Shown here piece after piece: positions 1 through 9,531 of a DNA stretch of 64,000 nt. Position 1 is the first letter of the stretch. Each line of letters opens with the position of its first letter. Source of the stretch: Paraburkholderia sp. BL10I2N1 (GTDB lineage: Bacteria > Pseudomonadota > Gammaproteobacteria > Burkholderiales > Burkholderiaceae); the NCBI RefSeq assembly GCF_004361815.1, contig NZ_SNWA01000002.1, positions 1,488,001 through 1,552,000 of the forward strand. The letters are read 5' to 3'. A model generated the notes under the pieces. The model ran no database searches. It was not told the DNA's origin and worked only from the letters and a program-made list of their open reading frames with translations. The position numbers and the translations under genes were made by a program.

Positions 1-550
1 GATCCTCCAATTCCGGCGCCACGTTGCTCGGCAGGCCGAGTTCGAATGTGTTGAGCGTGAACGATGCCAGGCAGTAGTAGCCCAGAATTGCGACAAGCTC
101 CGCCATCCCGCGCTCGCCGAGCTGCTCGATGCCGCGTGCGTAAAGCTGCTCAGGCACCCGGCTCGTCGAGAGGAGCGTCGAAGAGACCTCGTAGACCGCT
201 CGCATGCGGTCTTCGCTGATGGCTGGCGCGCGACGCGCCGCGATGGCCTCGACAACCTGCGGGTCGAGTCCCGATTTCAGCGCTATTGCCTTATGCGCGT
301 TCCATTGCACGTGCGCAGTCCAATGCCGGGCGCACACGAGAATGGCGAGCTCACTGAGCCGCGGCTCGAGCGTTGTTTGATAGCGAAGCAGCTCACCCAG
401 CTTCTGCACGCGTCTTGCGAGCTCCGGGTTTCGCAACCAGGCAATCATCGGAGCGGGCACTTTGCCGCGCGGCCCACTTATCACTTCTGCACAAACAGCT
501 GCCTGTTCAGGGGTCATGGCCTCTTCCGCTGGCATTTCCAGTCGTGGCAT
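1..550 (-). CDS. Carboxymuconolactone decarboxylase-like protein (C-terminus beyond window)
   Basis: This reads as an AhpD/carboxymuconolactone decarboxylase-fold protein of at least 183 residues. The core carries ELAILVCARHWTAHVQW followed by NAHKAIALKSGL, then a second helical half ending in FTLNTFELGLPSNVAPELED at the window edge. Family members include decarboxylases of aromatic ring-cleavage products and peroxide-reducing AhpD proteins. The usual Cys-x-x-Cys pair of AhpD is not visible, so a decarboxylase-like role is more likely. The ATG at 550 has AAAGGAGC about 7 bases upstream on the minus strand. It is the last gene of a minus-strand run with the crotonase and CaiB genes, so it probably acts on a product of that pathway. 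The substrate is unknown. Confidence 0.8.
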   Translation of the reverse strand, partial: MPRLEMPAEEAMTPEQAAVCAEVISGPRGKVPAPMIAWLRNPELARRVQKLGELLRYQTTLEPRLSELAILVCARHWTAHVQWNAHKAIALKSGLDPQVVEAIAARRAPAISEDRMRAVYEVSSTLLSTSRVPEQLYARGIEQLGERGMAELVAILGYYCLASFTLNTFELGLPSNVAPELED

Positions 551-571
551 AAAATTGCTCCTTTCGATTGA

Positions 572-720
572 CTACCAAACGGCGCCCATGCGGTCCATCG
601 GAATCGGCCCGTTGCGCTTTGTCACCGGTTCTTCACCACCAGCAGCGCCACGCTGCTTCACCAAGTGGTGCTCCACCAGCGGCGTATGCATCATGCCGAC
701 CACTACCGTGTTCGCATCTG
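572..720 (-). pseudogene. Short-chain dehydrogenase/reductase remnant (internal fragment)
   Basis: On the minus strand a frame reads NTVVVGMMHTPLVEHHLVKQ, continues to VTKRNGPIPMDRMGAVW and stops at 572-574. This resembles the part of classical SDR proteins after the YxxxK helix (pattern N-T-V-x-P-G-M-M-x-T-P-L-V followed by V-P-M-G-R-M-G). No start, no Rossmann fold and no C-terminal strand remain, so I call it a dead fragment of about 50 codons. It sits between the CaiB gene and the decarboxylase-like gene, suggesting that the operon once had an SDR here. The family assignment is by eye. Confidence 0.5.
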
Positions 721-1119
721 ATTACCTGCACCGATATGGAGAATTCTAGGAAGTGGCTGAGTGCTTGCATACGGAGTTGGGCGACAAGGATCCTTGCCCG
801 TGAAGCAAAGACCTCCTCGCGTTGAACCGTTGAACGTTCCGCGATGGCACGCGCCAAGGGCCGATCCTTATCGGCGATCGATCTGCGGTGCCCCACAAGG
901 ACGGTCGATCCAAGGCGGTCGTCATACGCTTAGCCCGCTCTTTAAACGGGCGCGTAATCCGACGACAAGAGGTGGGAGTAGATGGTGCTTGGTAGTGGAC
1001 TGAGCCAAGCGCTCAGAGATCGGCGGGAATGCCTTTAGTATGTGGCCACGGGAAGACGGTCATCGGCGCCAAACGCGCGTGCCGCTCCCCATGTCGATGT
1101 TCGTGGTGCAGTTGCCGCC
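721..1119. other. Gene-free stretch downstream of CaiB gene
   Basis: About 400 bases with no open frame of convincing composition. A minus-strand open frame across 633-896 overlaps the SDR fragment in another phase and has no recognisable domain. Given the adjacent remnant, this looks like decayed coding DNA. Confidence 0.4.
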
Positions 1120-2304
1120 TCAGGCAACACCAAGTTCGCGAAGCGCGGCAATTTCCGGCATCGTGTAGCCGGCTTCGAGCAAGATTTCTTCGGTGTGCTC
1201 GCCAATCATAGGAGGCCGCGATTCGACCGTGGGGGACGTACGCGACAATCTTGCCGGTGAGAGTACGACCGGAGCCGAACGGGAAAGACCGGGATAGTCG
1301 ATCCAGTCGAACGCACGCGACGCACGAATCACCGGGTCTTCCAGTGCTTCACGCGGGGAATAGACGGGGCCCGACGGAATCTTGGCCTTTTCGAGTTCAG
1401 CCAACGCTTGCTCGCGCGAGCGGGACGCACACCATTGCACCATCATCTGGCTCAGCAGTTCCCCGTTCTGCCCGCGCAGCAGGTCATCGCTGAAGCGCGG
1501 ATCCTCGAGCAGTTCCTGGGCGCCGATCATCTTCGACCATCGCTTGAACAAAGACTGCCCAATAACCTGAACGATGATCCATCCATCCGTGACTCGAAAG
1601 ATATCCGATGGACCGTATATTGGGCTCCGATTACCGGTCGCTTGCCGGTTGACACCAAGGACCGATTCCTCGATCAGCACACCGCTTGCAAACGTCAGAG
1701 CGGTATGCAGTAGAGAGGCCTCGACGACCTGCCCACGCCCGCTATTGCGACGCTCATATAAGGCCATGACCGTGCCCAGCGCACATGACAATGCAGTAGC
1801 AAAATCAACGACAGGCACCATCGACTTTACCGGATTGTCCGGCGTGCCTGACATGTAGACTGCCCCGCTCATTGCTTGGCCGACACCATCAAAGCCGAGC
1901 CGGTGAACAGCGTCGGCATGAGTCCCGAATGCAGAGGACGCCGTCAGTATGATGTCGGGCTTGAGTGCGCTCAGTGACTCATAGTCGAGGCCCAGATTCG
2001 TCATGGTCGCCGGCGGCATATTCGCGATAACGACGTCCGCAGTGGCGACGAGCCGTCGAACCACCTCACGCCCCTCGGGGCGATCGATATCAAGCGTCAG
2101 GGATCGCTTATTTCGGTTGCATTGCAAGAATAGCGCGCCCTCGCCTGTCTCCGTCACCGGCATGACGAACCGGTCTTCGCTCCCGCCTACCCGATCAATG
2201 CGAATCACATCGGCGCCGAAGTCGGCGAGCAATGCAGCGCAGAATGGACCCGCGATGTACCGACCAAAATCAAGGACACGGATTCCTTCGAGAACCTTCG
2301 GCAT
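1120..2304 (-). CDS. CaiB/BaiF (family III) CoA-transferase
   Basis: 394 residues, the normal length for family III CoA-transferases, which move CoA between carboxylic acids in the cytoplasm. The N-terminus has the typical VLDFGRYIAGPFCAALLADF and GADVIRIDRVGGSEDR segments. The expected catalytic Asp lies near residue 167 in VPVVDFATAL. The C-terminal return segment is present and ends in MPEIAALRELGV. The upstream neighbour, a crotonase-fold gene, ends 16 bases before this start, so the two are probably one transcript. A weak AGGAAT lies upstream of the ATG at 2304. Acyl donor and acceptor cannot be told from sequence. Confidence 0.9.
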   Translation of the reverse strand: MPKVLEGIRVLDFGRYIAGPFCAALLADFGADVIRIDRVGGSEDRFVMPVTETGEGALFLQCNRNKRSLTLDIDRPEGREVVRRLVATADVVIANMPPATMTNLGLDYESLSALKPDIILTASSAFGTHADAVHRLGFDGVGQAMSGAVYMSGTPDNPVKSMVPVVDFATALSCALGTVMALYERRNSGRGQVVEASLLHTALTFASGVLIEESVLGVNRQATGNRSPIYGPSDIFRVTDGWIIVQVIGQSLFKRWSKMIGAQELLEDPRFSDDLLRGQNGELLSQMMVQWCASRSREQALAELEKAKIPSGPVYSPREALEDPVIRASRAFDWIDYPGLSRSAPVVLSPARLSRTSPTVESRPPMIGEHTEEILLEAGYTMPEIAALRELGVA

Positions 2305-2320
2305 ATTTCAATATTCCTGT

Positions 2321-3166
2321 CTATGAATTGGCGGTCGGCGATACAGGCGTCGCCGTGGGGAACTCGGGTGGCCGCTTCTCGCGAAAGGACAGGACGCCCT
2401 CCCGCACCTCCGGACCGCCAAAACCGAACATCTCGAGTGCAAGCGATGCGTCGAAGATCGGCCCCGCCTGGCGAAGCCAGTTGTTAAAGGCATATTTCGT
2501 CCAGCGAATCGCCGTGGGCGCGCCGTTTGCGAGGCGCGTGGCGATCGATAGCGCCTCGTCCTGCAGTTCGTCGTCCTCGACGGCAATCGAGACGAGCCCC
2601 ATCTGCTCTGCCTTTTCCCCGCTCACCGGCTCACAAAGCATTAAGTGATACTTCGCTTTCGCGAGACCGCAGAGCAACGGCCAGACGATGGCAGCATGAT
2701 CACCGGCGGCCACGCCCAGCCTCGTGTGTCCGTCAACAAGACGCGCCGAACGAGCGGCGACGGAAATATCGGCAAGCAACGCGGCAACCAGGCCGGCGCC
2801 CACTGCCGAACCGTGGATGGCGGACACGATTGGTTTCGAGCAGTTGATCATGTTGTAGACGAGCTCTTTCGCCTCACGCCACACTCGCACGCGGGCGTCG
2901 AACGACTCGATCATCTCCTCGACCACGTCGAAATCGCCGCCAGCAGAGAATGCTCGCCCAGCCCCACAAAGCAGGATGGCGCTGACGTCGGGGTCTGCGT
3001 CAGCGTCGCGCCATACGCGAGCAAGTTCATCGTGTCCGCGCGCATCCAGCGCATTCAATTTATCTGGGCGATTCAAGGTGATACGCAGCACACCACGTGC
3101 CGGGCGATCGAACGCCAGGCTCGAGTACGATGTATAGGCCCCCAGGCTTGTCTGTTGATCCGACAT
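2321..3166 (-). CDS. Enoyl-CoA hydratase/isomerase family protein
   Basis: 281 residues of crotonase fold. N-terminal [15 protein letters not shown], the CoA-binding loop [11 protein letters not shown] and the oxyanion segment [20 protein letters not shown] are in the usual order. The second catalytic segment reads [12 protein letters not shown], with Asp where hydratases often have Glu. This occurs in some crotonase subgroups and makes the exact reaction (hydratase, isomerase or C-C hydrolase) uncertain. I chose the ATG at 3166 because GGGAGAG precedes it. Longer in-frame starts upstream would translate the promoter region. It is the first gene of the run with the CaiB gene. Confidence 0.88.
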   Translation of the reverse strand: MSDQQTSLGAYTSYSSLAFDRPARGVLRITLNRPDKLNALDARGHDELARVWRDADADPDVSAILLCGAGRAFSAGGDFDVVEEMIESFDARVRVWREAKELVYNMINCSKPIVSAIHGSAVGAGLVAALLADISVAARSARLVDGHTRLGVAAGDHAAIVWPLLCGLAKAKYHLMLCEPVSGEKAEQMGLVSIAVEDDELQDEALSIATRLANGAPTAIRWTKYAFNNWLRQAGPIFDASLALEMFGFGGPEVREGVLSFREKRPPEFPTATPVSPTANS

Positions 3167-3501
3167 GGTGCTCTCCCTACTTCGATTTAACTGACGGGGT
3201 AGCCTGATGCAGGCGTCTACCGTGGCGATCGTGCCGACATTTAACGAGGCCGATCGACCGAGTAGTCCTGAGGACATCAATGCGCCCCGTACGCCGGATG
3301 TAAGCGTCATGCAGCATGACGGCTCCGACAGCCATTCTGAGAGCCTCCCCTCCATCGCGTCAACGCGATCGCAGCCACGTTCCGTACGTCGAAAATGTTG
3401 CTTCCCGATTGGTGGCCGAATCCGAACTTCGCCGCCGCAGAAGCGTTGGTTCGAAATTGATCATTTGGCGCGGCGTCGCACGCGAACTACATTGGCTGGC
3501 A
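3167..3501. promoter_or_regulatory. Divergent promoter region with TTCCGTAC operator
   Basis: 335 bases separate the crotonase gene (minus) from the CoA-transferase gene (plus). The exact 8-mer TTCCGTAC is at 3381-3388, inside GTTCCGTACGTCGAAAA (3380-3396), a near-palindrome with a 5-base spacer. A weaker match, CCCCGTACGCCGGAT, lies at 3285-3299, about 95 bases away. The same motif recurs upstream of other catabolic genes in this window. Open frames running across this stretch look like chance extensions. Confidence 0.55.
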
Positions 3502-4782
3502 ATGGAACCCGCCAAAACCGCCGTGAACCTGCACCGCTCCCTCCCAGACCTGAGCGCAACGATCCGTCCCGGCGACGCCCTGCTGTGGGGGCAAGCGCAC
3601 GCCGAACCGGTAACACTCATTCGCGCGCTCGTCGAGCAGCGACGAGCGTTGGGGCGGCTGCGTTTGTTTCTCGGCATCGGGGCAGCAGACATTCTGCAGC
3701 CAGCGCATGCCGACAGCTTCGACTTCCTTGCGTATTGCGGGACGGGTGCAAACCGCAAGCTTGCACAGGCTGGCGTGCTCGATATCCTTCCCGTCCACTA
3801 CTCGCAACTGCCGCGGCTGATTCGCAGTGGCGAATTGCGCGCAGATGTCGTATTTGTTCAGGTTTCCCCACCGGATGGCTTGGGGCGTTACAGCTTGGGA
3901 CTCGCTCGGGAGTATCTCGTCGAGGCTGTCCGGCATGCGAGGAGCATCATCGGCGAGATACATCTGGATGTCCCGTGGACGTACGGTGGACCCTATCTGC
4001 GCGAGCAAGACTTCGCCCAACTCGTAGAGTCGACTTCGCCACTGCCTTCGTCTGCGCGACCGCTGCCGGGCCGCGTCGAAGCGGAGATTGGAAGGCATGT
4101 CGCCAGCCTCGTTGAAGACGGCGCCACGCTGCAGACCGGTATTGGGACGATTCCGGACGCCGTGCTCGCAAATCTGAAAAATCATCGTGAACTCGGCGTG
4201 CATTCAGGCAGCATCGGCGAAGGGTTTGCTCAGCTATGCGAAGCCGGCGTCGTGACCAATGCTTGCAAAAGCATCGACGCGGGTCTAACCATCGGCGGCG
4301 TGCTGATCGGCGGAGCCGCCTTGCACCGCTTCGCCCACCGTAATCCCTCTCTCGAACTGCGGGGAACGGAATATACGCACGATCAGGCAGTGTTGGCCAG
4401 CATAGAACGCTTCGTCGCCATCAACTCGGCCATCGAGGTAGATCTCACCGGTCAAATCAATGCGGAAGTCGCGGGGACGACCTACGTGGGTGGGGTCGGC
4501 GGCATTGGGGATTTCCTGCGCGCCGCGCAACGCAGCCGCGGCGGCGTGCCTATCGTCGCACTGCCTTCGACCGCCGGGACGCGAAGCCGTGTCGTTGCGT
4601 CGCTGTCAGGCCCGGTAACCGTGGCTCGCAGCGACGCCTGCGTGATCGTGACCGAGCATGGAACTGCCGACCTGCGCGGTTTGTCGATCGCCCAGCGCAT
4701 TCCACGCATGATCGCCATCGCCGATCCTCTACACCGTGACGCGTTAGAGCGTGAGTCTCGCATGCTCATGAACTGCGCGTGA
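3502..4782 (+). CDS. Acetyl-CoA hydrolase/transferase family (4-hydroxybutyrate CoA-transferase-like)
   Basis: 426 residues from the ATG at 3502. A start at 3316 is possible, but the extra 62 residues are unlike the family. Family I CoA-transferase features are present: GIGTIPDAVLANL, then LGVHSGSIGEG, EVDLTGQINAEVAG, the glycine-rich GGVGGIGDFLRAA and ALPSTAGTRSRV. The C-terminus carries VIVTEHGTADLRG, typical of this family. It would move CoA from acetyl-CoA or succinyl-CoA to an acid, or hydrolyse an acyl-CoA. It is divergent from the CaiB/crotonase pair and shares its promoter region. No strong ribosome binding site precedes 3502, so the start is moderately certain. Confidence 0.85.
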   Translation: MEPAKTAVNLHRSLPDLSATIRPGDALLWGQAHAEPVTLIRALVEQRRALGRLRLFLGIGAADILQPAHADSFDFLAYCGTGANRKLAQAGVLDILPVHYSQLPRLIRSGELRADVVFVQVSPPDGLGRYSLGLAREYLVEAVRHARSIIGEIHLDVPWTYGGPYLREQDFAQLVESTSPLPSSARPLPGRVEAEIGRHVASLVEDGATLQTGIGTIPDAVLANLKNHRELGVHSGSIGEGFAQLCEAGVVTNACKSIDAGLTIGGVLIGGAALHRFAHRNPSLELRGTEYTHDQAVLASIERFVAINSAIEVDLTGQINAEVAGTTYVGGVGGIGDFLRAAQRSRGGVPIVALPSTAGTRSRVVASLSGPVTVARSDACVIVTEHGTADLRGLSIAQRIPRMIAIADPLHRDALERESRMLMNCA

Positions 4783-4906
4783 AAAACGGGCAGCGCGGAC
4801 CCGTAGCCGGGCGATAGACGGTTCGGAGATGCCCGGCAAACCGCAACGACCGTCGCGAACATGGCAAAGATGGCGCAGAGCACAACGCCCCGCCCCTGGT
4901 TCGCTC

Positions 4907-5677
4907 CTAATCCAGCCAGCGCGAAAAGACGCTCGGATCCTCCCGCTGAGGACGGTACTCGTTCACGGCCGCACCGACGTCTGCATAGCCGAGCGAAAGC
5001 GCGCAGACCAGCCGCTCGTCGACCGCACCGAGGTGCGGCAGGACAATTGACGAGAATGGATTCCATGCCGCCTGCACGCAAGTGTGCAGCCCCTCCCCAC
5101 GCGCGGCGATCATCACGCTCTGCACGAACATCGCGGTATCCATAAGTGCGCCTTGGGCCATCACCTTTTCATTGGTGAAGAAGAGGCCGACGGGTGCGTC
5201 GAAGAACTTGTAGTTCCGCTGGTGTTGAGCGTGCATTCTGTCCCGGTCGCCCTTCCCGATACCCAGCGCGCCGTAGAGCCCCCAACCTGTCGCGCGCCGC
5301 CGCTCGATGTACGGTGACGTCCATTCAGACGGATAGTAGGGGTAGTCTTCCTGGTAAACCGAAGCGAGCGACGGATCGTCGCGTAGCGCGTCGTGGGCGG
5401 CGCACACTTTGCTTACGAGTGCATCGCGGCTCGCACCTCGCACGACGTAGGCTTTCCACGGCTGAGTATTGGAACCCGATGGCGACCAACTGCAAGTGCG
5501 CAAGATGCGCTCAATAGTCTCCCGCTCCACTGGCTCCGGCAAGAACGCACGGCAGCAAAAGCGCGTTTCGATCGCCGTATAGACGCTTTGTGGGTCCTCC
5601 ACGACGGCCCTCACATCGGGGACCTTGCCTCGGCCTTGCAGATCGCGGCCCATCATGTGATTCCTGTTCACATTCAT
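4907..5677 (-). CDS. Nitroreductase family flavoprotein
   Basis: 256 residues from the ATG at 5677. An alternative is the ATG at 5653, preceded by AGGA. The FMN-binding pattern of the nitroreductase fold is clear: AIETRFCCRAFLPEPVERETIERIL, then SWSPSGSNTQPWKAYVV. The C-terminus reads VCALSLGYADVGAAVNEYRPQR, as in NfsB/PnbA-like enzymes. Members reduce nitroaromatics, quinones or enoates with NAD(P)H. It follows the PrpD-like gene on the same strand and may share its transcript. Its role in this pathway is not evident. Confidence 0.88.
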   Translation of the reverse strand: MNVNRNHMMGRDLQGRGKVPDVRAVVEDPQSVYTAIETRFCCRAFLPEPVERETIERILRTCSWSPSGSNTQPWKAYVVRGASRDALVSKVCAAHDALRDDPSLASVYQEDYPYYPSEWTSPYIERRRATGWGLYGALGIGKGDRDRMHAQHQRNYKFFDAPVGLFFTNEKVMAQGALMDTAMFVQSVMIAARGEGLHTCVQAAWNPFSSIVLPHLGAVDERLVCALSLGYADVGAAVNEYRPQREDPSVFSRWLD

Positions 5678-5748
5678 GCTTATCCAATCTGGAATGGCAG
5701 CCTGCGTGGCCGCGACATATTCGCAGCCGCGAAAGCATGACCGGATTA

Positions 5749-7174
5749 TCAAACCGGCTGGGAGGCGGTGCTCAGCGAACGAACCGCTGCAGAAAATTCG
5801 CTAACCTCGATGTTTTCGAGGTTCTGCACCAGTTCCCAGAACCGGCGTACCTCCGCTTCTGCCGGCGGGTGCGCCGATAGCGCGGCACAGTCGATGAACT
5901 TGCGCACGAGCAGTTCTTCTGAGATTGGGAAATCGGGGTGGCCAATGGCATGGCGGACAGTATGCCGGTAGCATTCGCCGCTGCGCAGGTACACAGCCAC
6001 ATCGCCGCCTTCGATCGTGCCGTCATGGGAGCGCTCGTCATCTGCCTCCCACGTAATTCGCTCGGCAAGTTCCAGTACGCGCGGATCGCGCATACCCTCC
6101 TCCGAGAACGCCCCGAGCCGCACGCTTCCATGATGGAGCGCCACAGCAGAACAGAACGGGAGGCTGCAAAGCGCATCGATCCTGAGCGTGGGCTGGCGCC
6201 GCTGCGCGGCAGGTTCGCAGAATCGCAGGTTGGTCGCTCCAACACGCAAGACGACCTTTTCGATCGCTTGTGGATCGACGCCGTGCTGGTCGCGAACTTC
6301 GACGAGTGCCTGCAATGTTGCATGCGTCTCGCGAGCTGAGGGCCAAGCCTTGATTGTGATCCCTTCAGTCTTGTAGTCTTGACCTAGCCTGTCGAGCAAG
6401 CGTGCGCGGTCGTATTCGCCGCGGAAAAAAAGCGCCAAAGAAGCCGAATCGACCGTCAAGCGCGTCCGGGTCTCCGCGTAGACCAGCCTCAGCCATGAAT
6501 GCCGCGGTGACGCCGTTACGCGCGGAGAAACCATCCCGAAGACCACGTACATCCGACCCCGGGCCGTAAAGGCATTGCAACGTGCTGCCTGTCTGGTGAA
6601 GTGTCAAGCCGTAGGCGGATTGCAACTGATCGGCGTTGAATCCCAGCGCCCTCGCCGCGGCCGACGTCGCGCCCCAGATCGCGACGATTGCCGGCCATAG
6701 CCAAACGTAGTCATAGAGCGATCCCTTTACTGCCAGGCCGACGCGGCATATGACCTCGTTGCCAAGAAGTACCGAGGAAATCAGTTCTCGCCCACTGGTT
6801 CCGGGTCGTTCCTCCGCCACGGCCAGCGCGGCGGCGAGGGTAGTCCCAGTGAGATGCGCCACGGCTTCATCGTGTGCGTCATCGAAATCATATTGATGTG
6901 CCATCGATGCGTTGGCGAACGCTGCGTGGGGAGCCGGCAGGCGCATCGGATGCCCGATAACAGTCCCGCTCGGCGTGCCGCCCCATTGCGCGAGCATGTG
7001 CACGATATGTTGCGCGTTGGCATGCGGACCGCCGCCCGCGAGCATCACACCTACCGTGTCGAAGATGGATCGCTTGGTGCTCTTCAGTGCGGCAGGCGGC
7101 AAATCCTCGAACCGCGTGCTGGCCACATAGTCCGCGAGAATCCGGCTGGCATCAGGCGTCGGGGTGCTTGTCAT
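5749..7174 (-). pseudogene. MmgE/PrpD family gene, frameshifted at a homopolymer
   Basis: The start at 7174 opens a frame giving 240-odd good PrpD-like residues (RSIFDTVGVMLAGGGPHANA, SAYGLTLHQTGSTLQCLYGP) that breaks after RFGFFGAFF. The rest continues in another frame as RGEYDRARLLDRLG to the stop at 5749. The break is at an A7 run on the plus strand (6425-6431). The intact paralogue at 34671-36080 has a shorter run at the same codons and reads GAFFRGEYDR. Removing one base restores a full protein of about 470 residues. The family includes 2-methylcitrate dehydratase and cis-aconitate decarboxylase. A sequencing indel, a true pseudogene or transcriptional slippage are all possible. Confidence 0.8.
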
Positions 7175-7539
7175 TTAAATCCTCGGTTACGAATGAATGG
7201 ATGGGGATTACCTACGATCATTGCCGCATGGATGTCGCAACAAGAGGAAAATTGGCACTCACTTTTTAACGCTGGGCTACGCTTCGGTGCAACAAATGGC
7301 ACACCCATTAGAGCAATCGTAGGCGCTCGGACATCCGGGGCCAATTTGAGAATGACGAATCCGCAATTCGCTGGCTGCGAACGGCGGGCGCCAAAACATA
7401 AAGTAATCCGTAATAGAGCCTATTGCTCCAGAGTACGGAACAGGTCGCACCGCCCGGTTGACTCCGGGACCCCACACCGTAATTCTCAACGGTGGCTTCT
7501 TATCGAAGTACAAGCCGGGTGCAACGAAAAAGGACTGCA
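7175..7539. promoter_or_regulatory. Divergent promoter region carrying both island motifs
   Basis: This gap lies between the PrpD-like gene (minus) and the MFS gene (plus). The 40-base motif copy is at 7342-7381 and ends in TTCGC-N5-GCGAA. A TTCCGTAC element on the minus strand is at 7433-7440, inside CTCCAGAGTACGGAAC, about 100 bases before the MFS start. No convincing gene is present. Confidence 0.5.
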
Positions 7540-8739
7540 ATGAGTTCGGAGTGCGTCGATTCAATTCCAAGGATAGCGCCGCCCTTCTGGGTGCTGGTAC
7601 TGATCGCGTTGGGTGGAACCATGGCCATGCACATGTTCGTGCCCGCGCTGCCAGATGCCGCTCAGTCGCTTCACGCGCAAGCGGGCCAGATGCAGATGGC
7701 TATCAGCATCTATATCATCGGGCTGGCCGTAGGCCAGCTCATATACGGGCCATTATCGGATTCGTTCGGCCGCCGTCCGCTGCTGATGATCGGGCTCATC
7801 GTGTACGTCGTGGGCGGACTGATCATCGCGCTCGCCCCGAATCTCTCGTGCCTCCTTTTTGGACGCCTGGTGCAAGCCCTTGGCAGCTGCGCCGGCGTGG
7901 CGCTGGGCCGCGCGATTGTCCGCGATACGTCAGACGGCAGCTCGTCAGTATCGCAACTTGCACTGCTCAATCTAATGGTCGTCATGAGTCCCGGCTTCGC
8001 TCCCATGATCGGGGGTTTCGTCGCCGGGGCGTGGGGATGGCGCATCATGTTCGCCCTGCTGTCGCTTACTGGGGCGTTCACGCTTGCGGTTGCGTGGAAA
8101 CTATTACCCGAAACGCGCCGTGCCGCGCACCGAACCGATGCGGCAAATCTTGTGGCCGATTACAGCGCACTGCTCGGGTCCGCCAGATTTATGGGGTTCG
8201 CCGTTGGTAACGGCCTCGCAACGTTTTCGATCTATGCGTTTCTGTCGGCAGCACCGTTCATTCTTGTCAACGAATTACATCTTCCGTTGCATCTGGTCGG
8301 GATTTACATGGGGCTCATGATCGCCGGGATGGCGATCGGCAACGTCATCACAGTCAAGCTGGCAAAACGCGTATGCCCCGTGTCCTTGATGCGCGTGGGT
8401 TGCACAATCAGTTTTGTCTGTGCCTTCACGCTCCTTTGTATCCTGCTGCTTGGCCGGCTCGATGTGCGGACTGTGGTTTGCGGCATCGTCCTCTTCACCT
8501 GCGGCTCTGGCATGGTGAATCCCGTCGCGCTCGCGAATGCGCTGAGCGTCAATGACCGGTTGATTGGCTCAGCAGCAGGATTGTGCGGCTGCATCCAATA
8601 TGCGGTGGGTGCGGTGTGTACTACTGTCGCAGCACTTGGCCCGAGCCCCGCGTTTTCAGCGCTGTTGGTCCTCGTCATCGCGACGGCGACTGCGCAATTT
8701 GCCTTTTTCCTCGCACTCGCAAAACGGCCTGCTCGATAG
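7540..8739 (+). CDS. MFS exporter, Bcr/CflA type
   Basis: 399 residues with about twelve hydrophobic segments. Major-facilitator motif A reads GPLSDSFGRRPLLM in the first cytoplasmic loop, and the second half has GIYMGLMIAGMAIGN. The arrangement VPALPDAAQSL near the N-terminus followed by IYIIGLAVGQLIYGPLSD is characteristic of the Bcr/CflA drug-efflux group. I chose the ATG at 7540 because AAAGGA lies 6-7 bases upstream; a start at 7492 is also in frame. It probably exports a toxic acid or pathway intermediate. It is convergent with the ABC transporter operon. Confidence 0.9.
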   Translation: MSSECVDSIPRIAPPFWVLVLIALGGTMAMHMFVPALPDAAQSLHAQAGQMQMAISIYIIGLAVGQLIYGPLSDSFGRRPLLMIGLIVYVVGGLIIALAPNLSCLLFGRLVQALGSCAGVALGRAIVRDTSDGSSSVSQLALLNLMVVMSPGFAPMIGGFVAGAWGWRIMFALLSLTGAFTLAVAWKLLPETRRAAHRTDAANLVADYSALLGSARFMGFAVGNGLATFSIYAFLSAAPFILVNELHLPLHLVGIYMGLMIAGMAIGNVITVKLAKRVCPVSLMRVGCTISFVCAFTLLCILLLGRLDVRTVVCGIVLFTCGSGMVNPVALANALSVNDRLIGSAAGLCGCIQYAVGAVCTTVAALGPSPAFSALLVLVIATATAQFAFFLALAKRPAR

Positions 8740-8743
8740 CAGG
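8728..8743 (+). terminator. Hairpin over the MFS stop codon
   Basis: CCTGCT-cgat-AGCAGG forms a 6-base stem overlapping the end of the MFS gene, in the short convergent gap before the LivF-like gene. There is no T tract, so it is only a possible terminator. Confidence 0.25.
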
Positions 8744-8811
8744 AACGACGGTTCGTACCTGAAAGCCCAGAGCGACGGCAATGCCGGTTAGCGATTCACC
8801 CCGCGCGCACA

Positions 8812-9531
8812 TCATGTCGCTGCGCCAAGATACGCCTCCTGTATGACGCTGCTGTCCCGCAGTTCCGTGGCGGTGCCGCACAGTGCACAGCGGCCGGATT
8901 CGATCACATATCCACGCTGGGCCACTTGCAACGCTATGCTTGCATTCTGCTCGACCAGCAGAATTGTCATGCCGGCAGATCGCAGCTCCTCGATAGTACG
9001 GAAGATCGCAGCCACGATGAGCGGGGCTACGCCGAACGACGGCTCATCCAGAATCAGCATGCTAGGGCGGCTCATCAACGCACGTGCAATCACGAGTTGC
9101 TTCTGCTCGCCACCGCTCAGCGTGGTCGCCGTCTGTGAGCGGCGAGCACCAAGCACGGGAAACTGGTCCATCAGTTGCCGCATATGGTCGCGCACATCGG
9201 AATCGCGGCGTCTGACATACGCCCCGAGCAGCAGGTTCTCCTCGACCGTCAACGACGGCAGGAGCCCACGCCCCTCGGGCACGAGCGCAATCCCCGCTTC
9301 CACGCGCTCATGCGTGGGTGCCTTCGTGATATCGCGATGCGCGAAGACAATGCGCCCGGATCTCGGTCGAACCGCGCCGGCAATCGCCTTCATCAAGGTC
9401 GACTTTCCTGCGCCATTCGGTCCGATCAGGCAGACGGTCTCGCCGGCATGAACTTCTAAGCTGATTCCGTGAATGACGTCTGCGCGACCGTAGCCGCAAT
9501 GGAGGTCATCCACCTCGAGAAGCGTCGTCAT
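8812..9531 (-). CDS. livF: Branched-chain amino acid-type ABC transporter ATPase (LivF)
   Basis: 239 residues. Walker A GPNGAGKST at about 37-45, signature LSGGEQKQLVIARAL, Walker B MLILDEPS and the switch His in VEQNASIAL identify a LivF-type ATPase. In Burkholderiaceae this importer class also carries aromatic and other carboxylic acids. The start overlaps the LivG-like stop by four bases, so translation is coupled. Last gene of a five-gene minus-strand operon. Confidence 0.93.
   Translation of the reverse strand: MTTLLEVDDLHCGYGRADVIHGISLEVHAGETVCLIGPNGAGKSTLMKAIAGAVRPRSGRIVFAHRDITKAPTHERVEAGIALVPEGRGLLPSLTVEENLLLGAYVRRRDSDVRDHMRQLMDQFPVLGARRSQTATTLSGGEQKQLVIARALMSRPSMLILDEPSFGVAPLIVAAIFRTIEELRSAGMTILLVEQNASIALQVAQRGYVIESGRCALCGTATELRDSSVIQEAYLGAAT

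Noticed and set aside
3207..4115. 302-codon plus-strand frame overlapping the CoA-transferase
   Set aside because: Different phase from the CoA-transferase, Arg-rich, without motifs.
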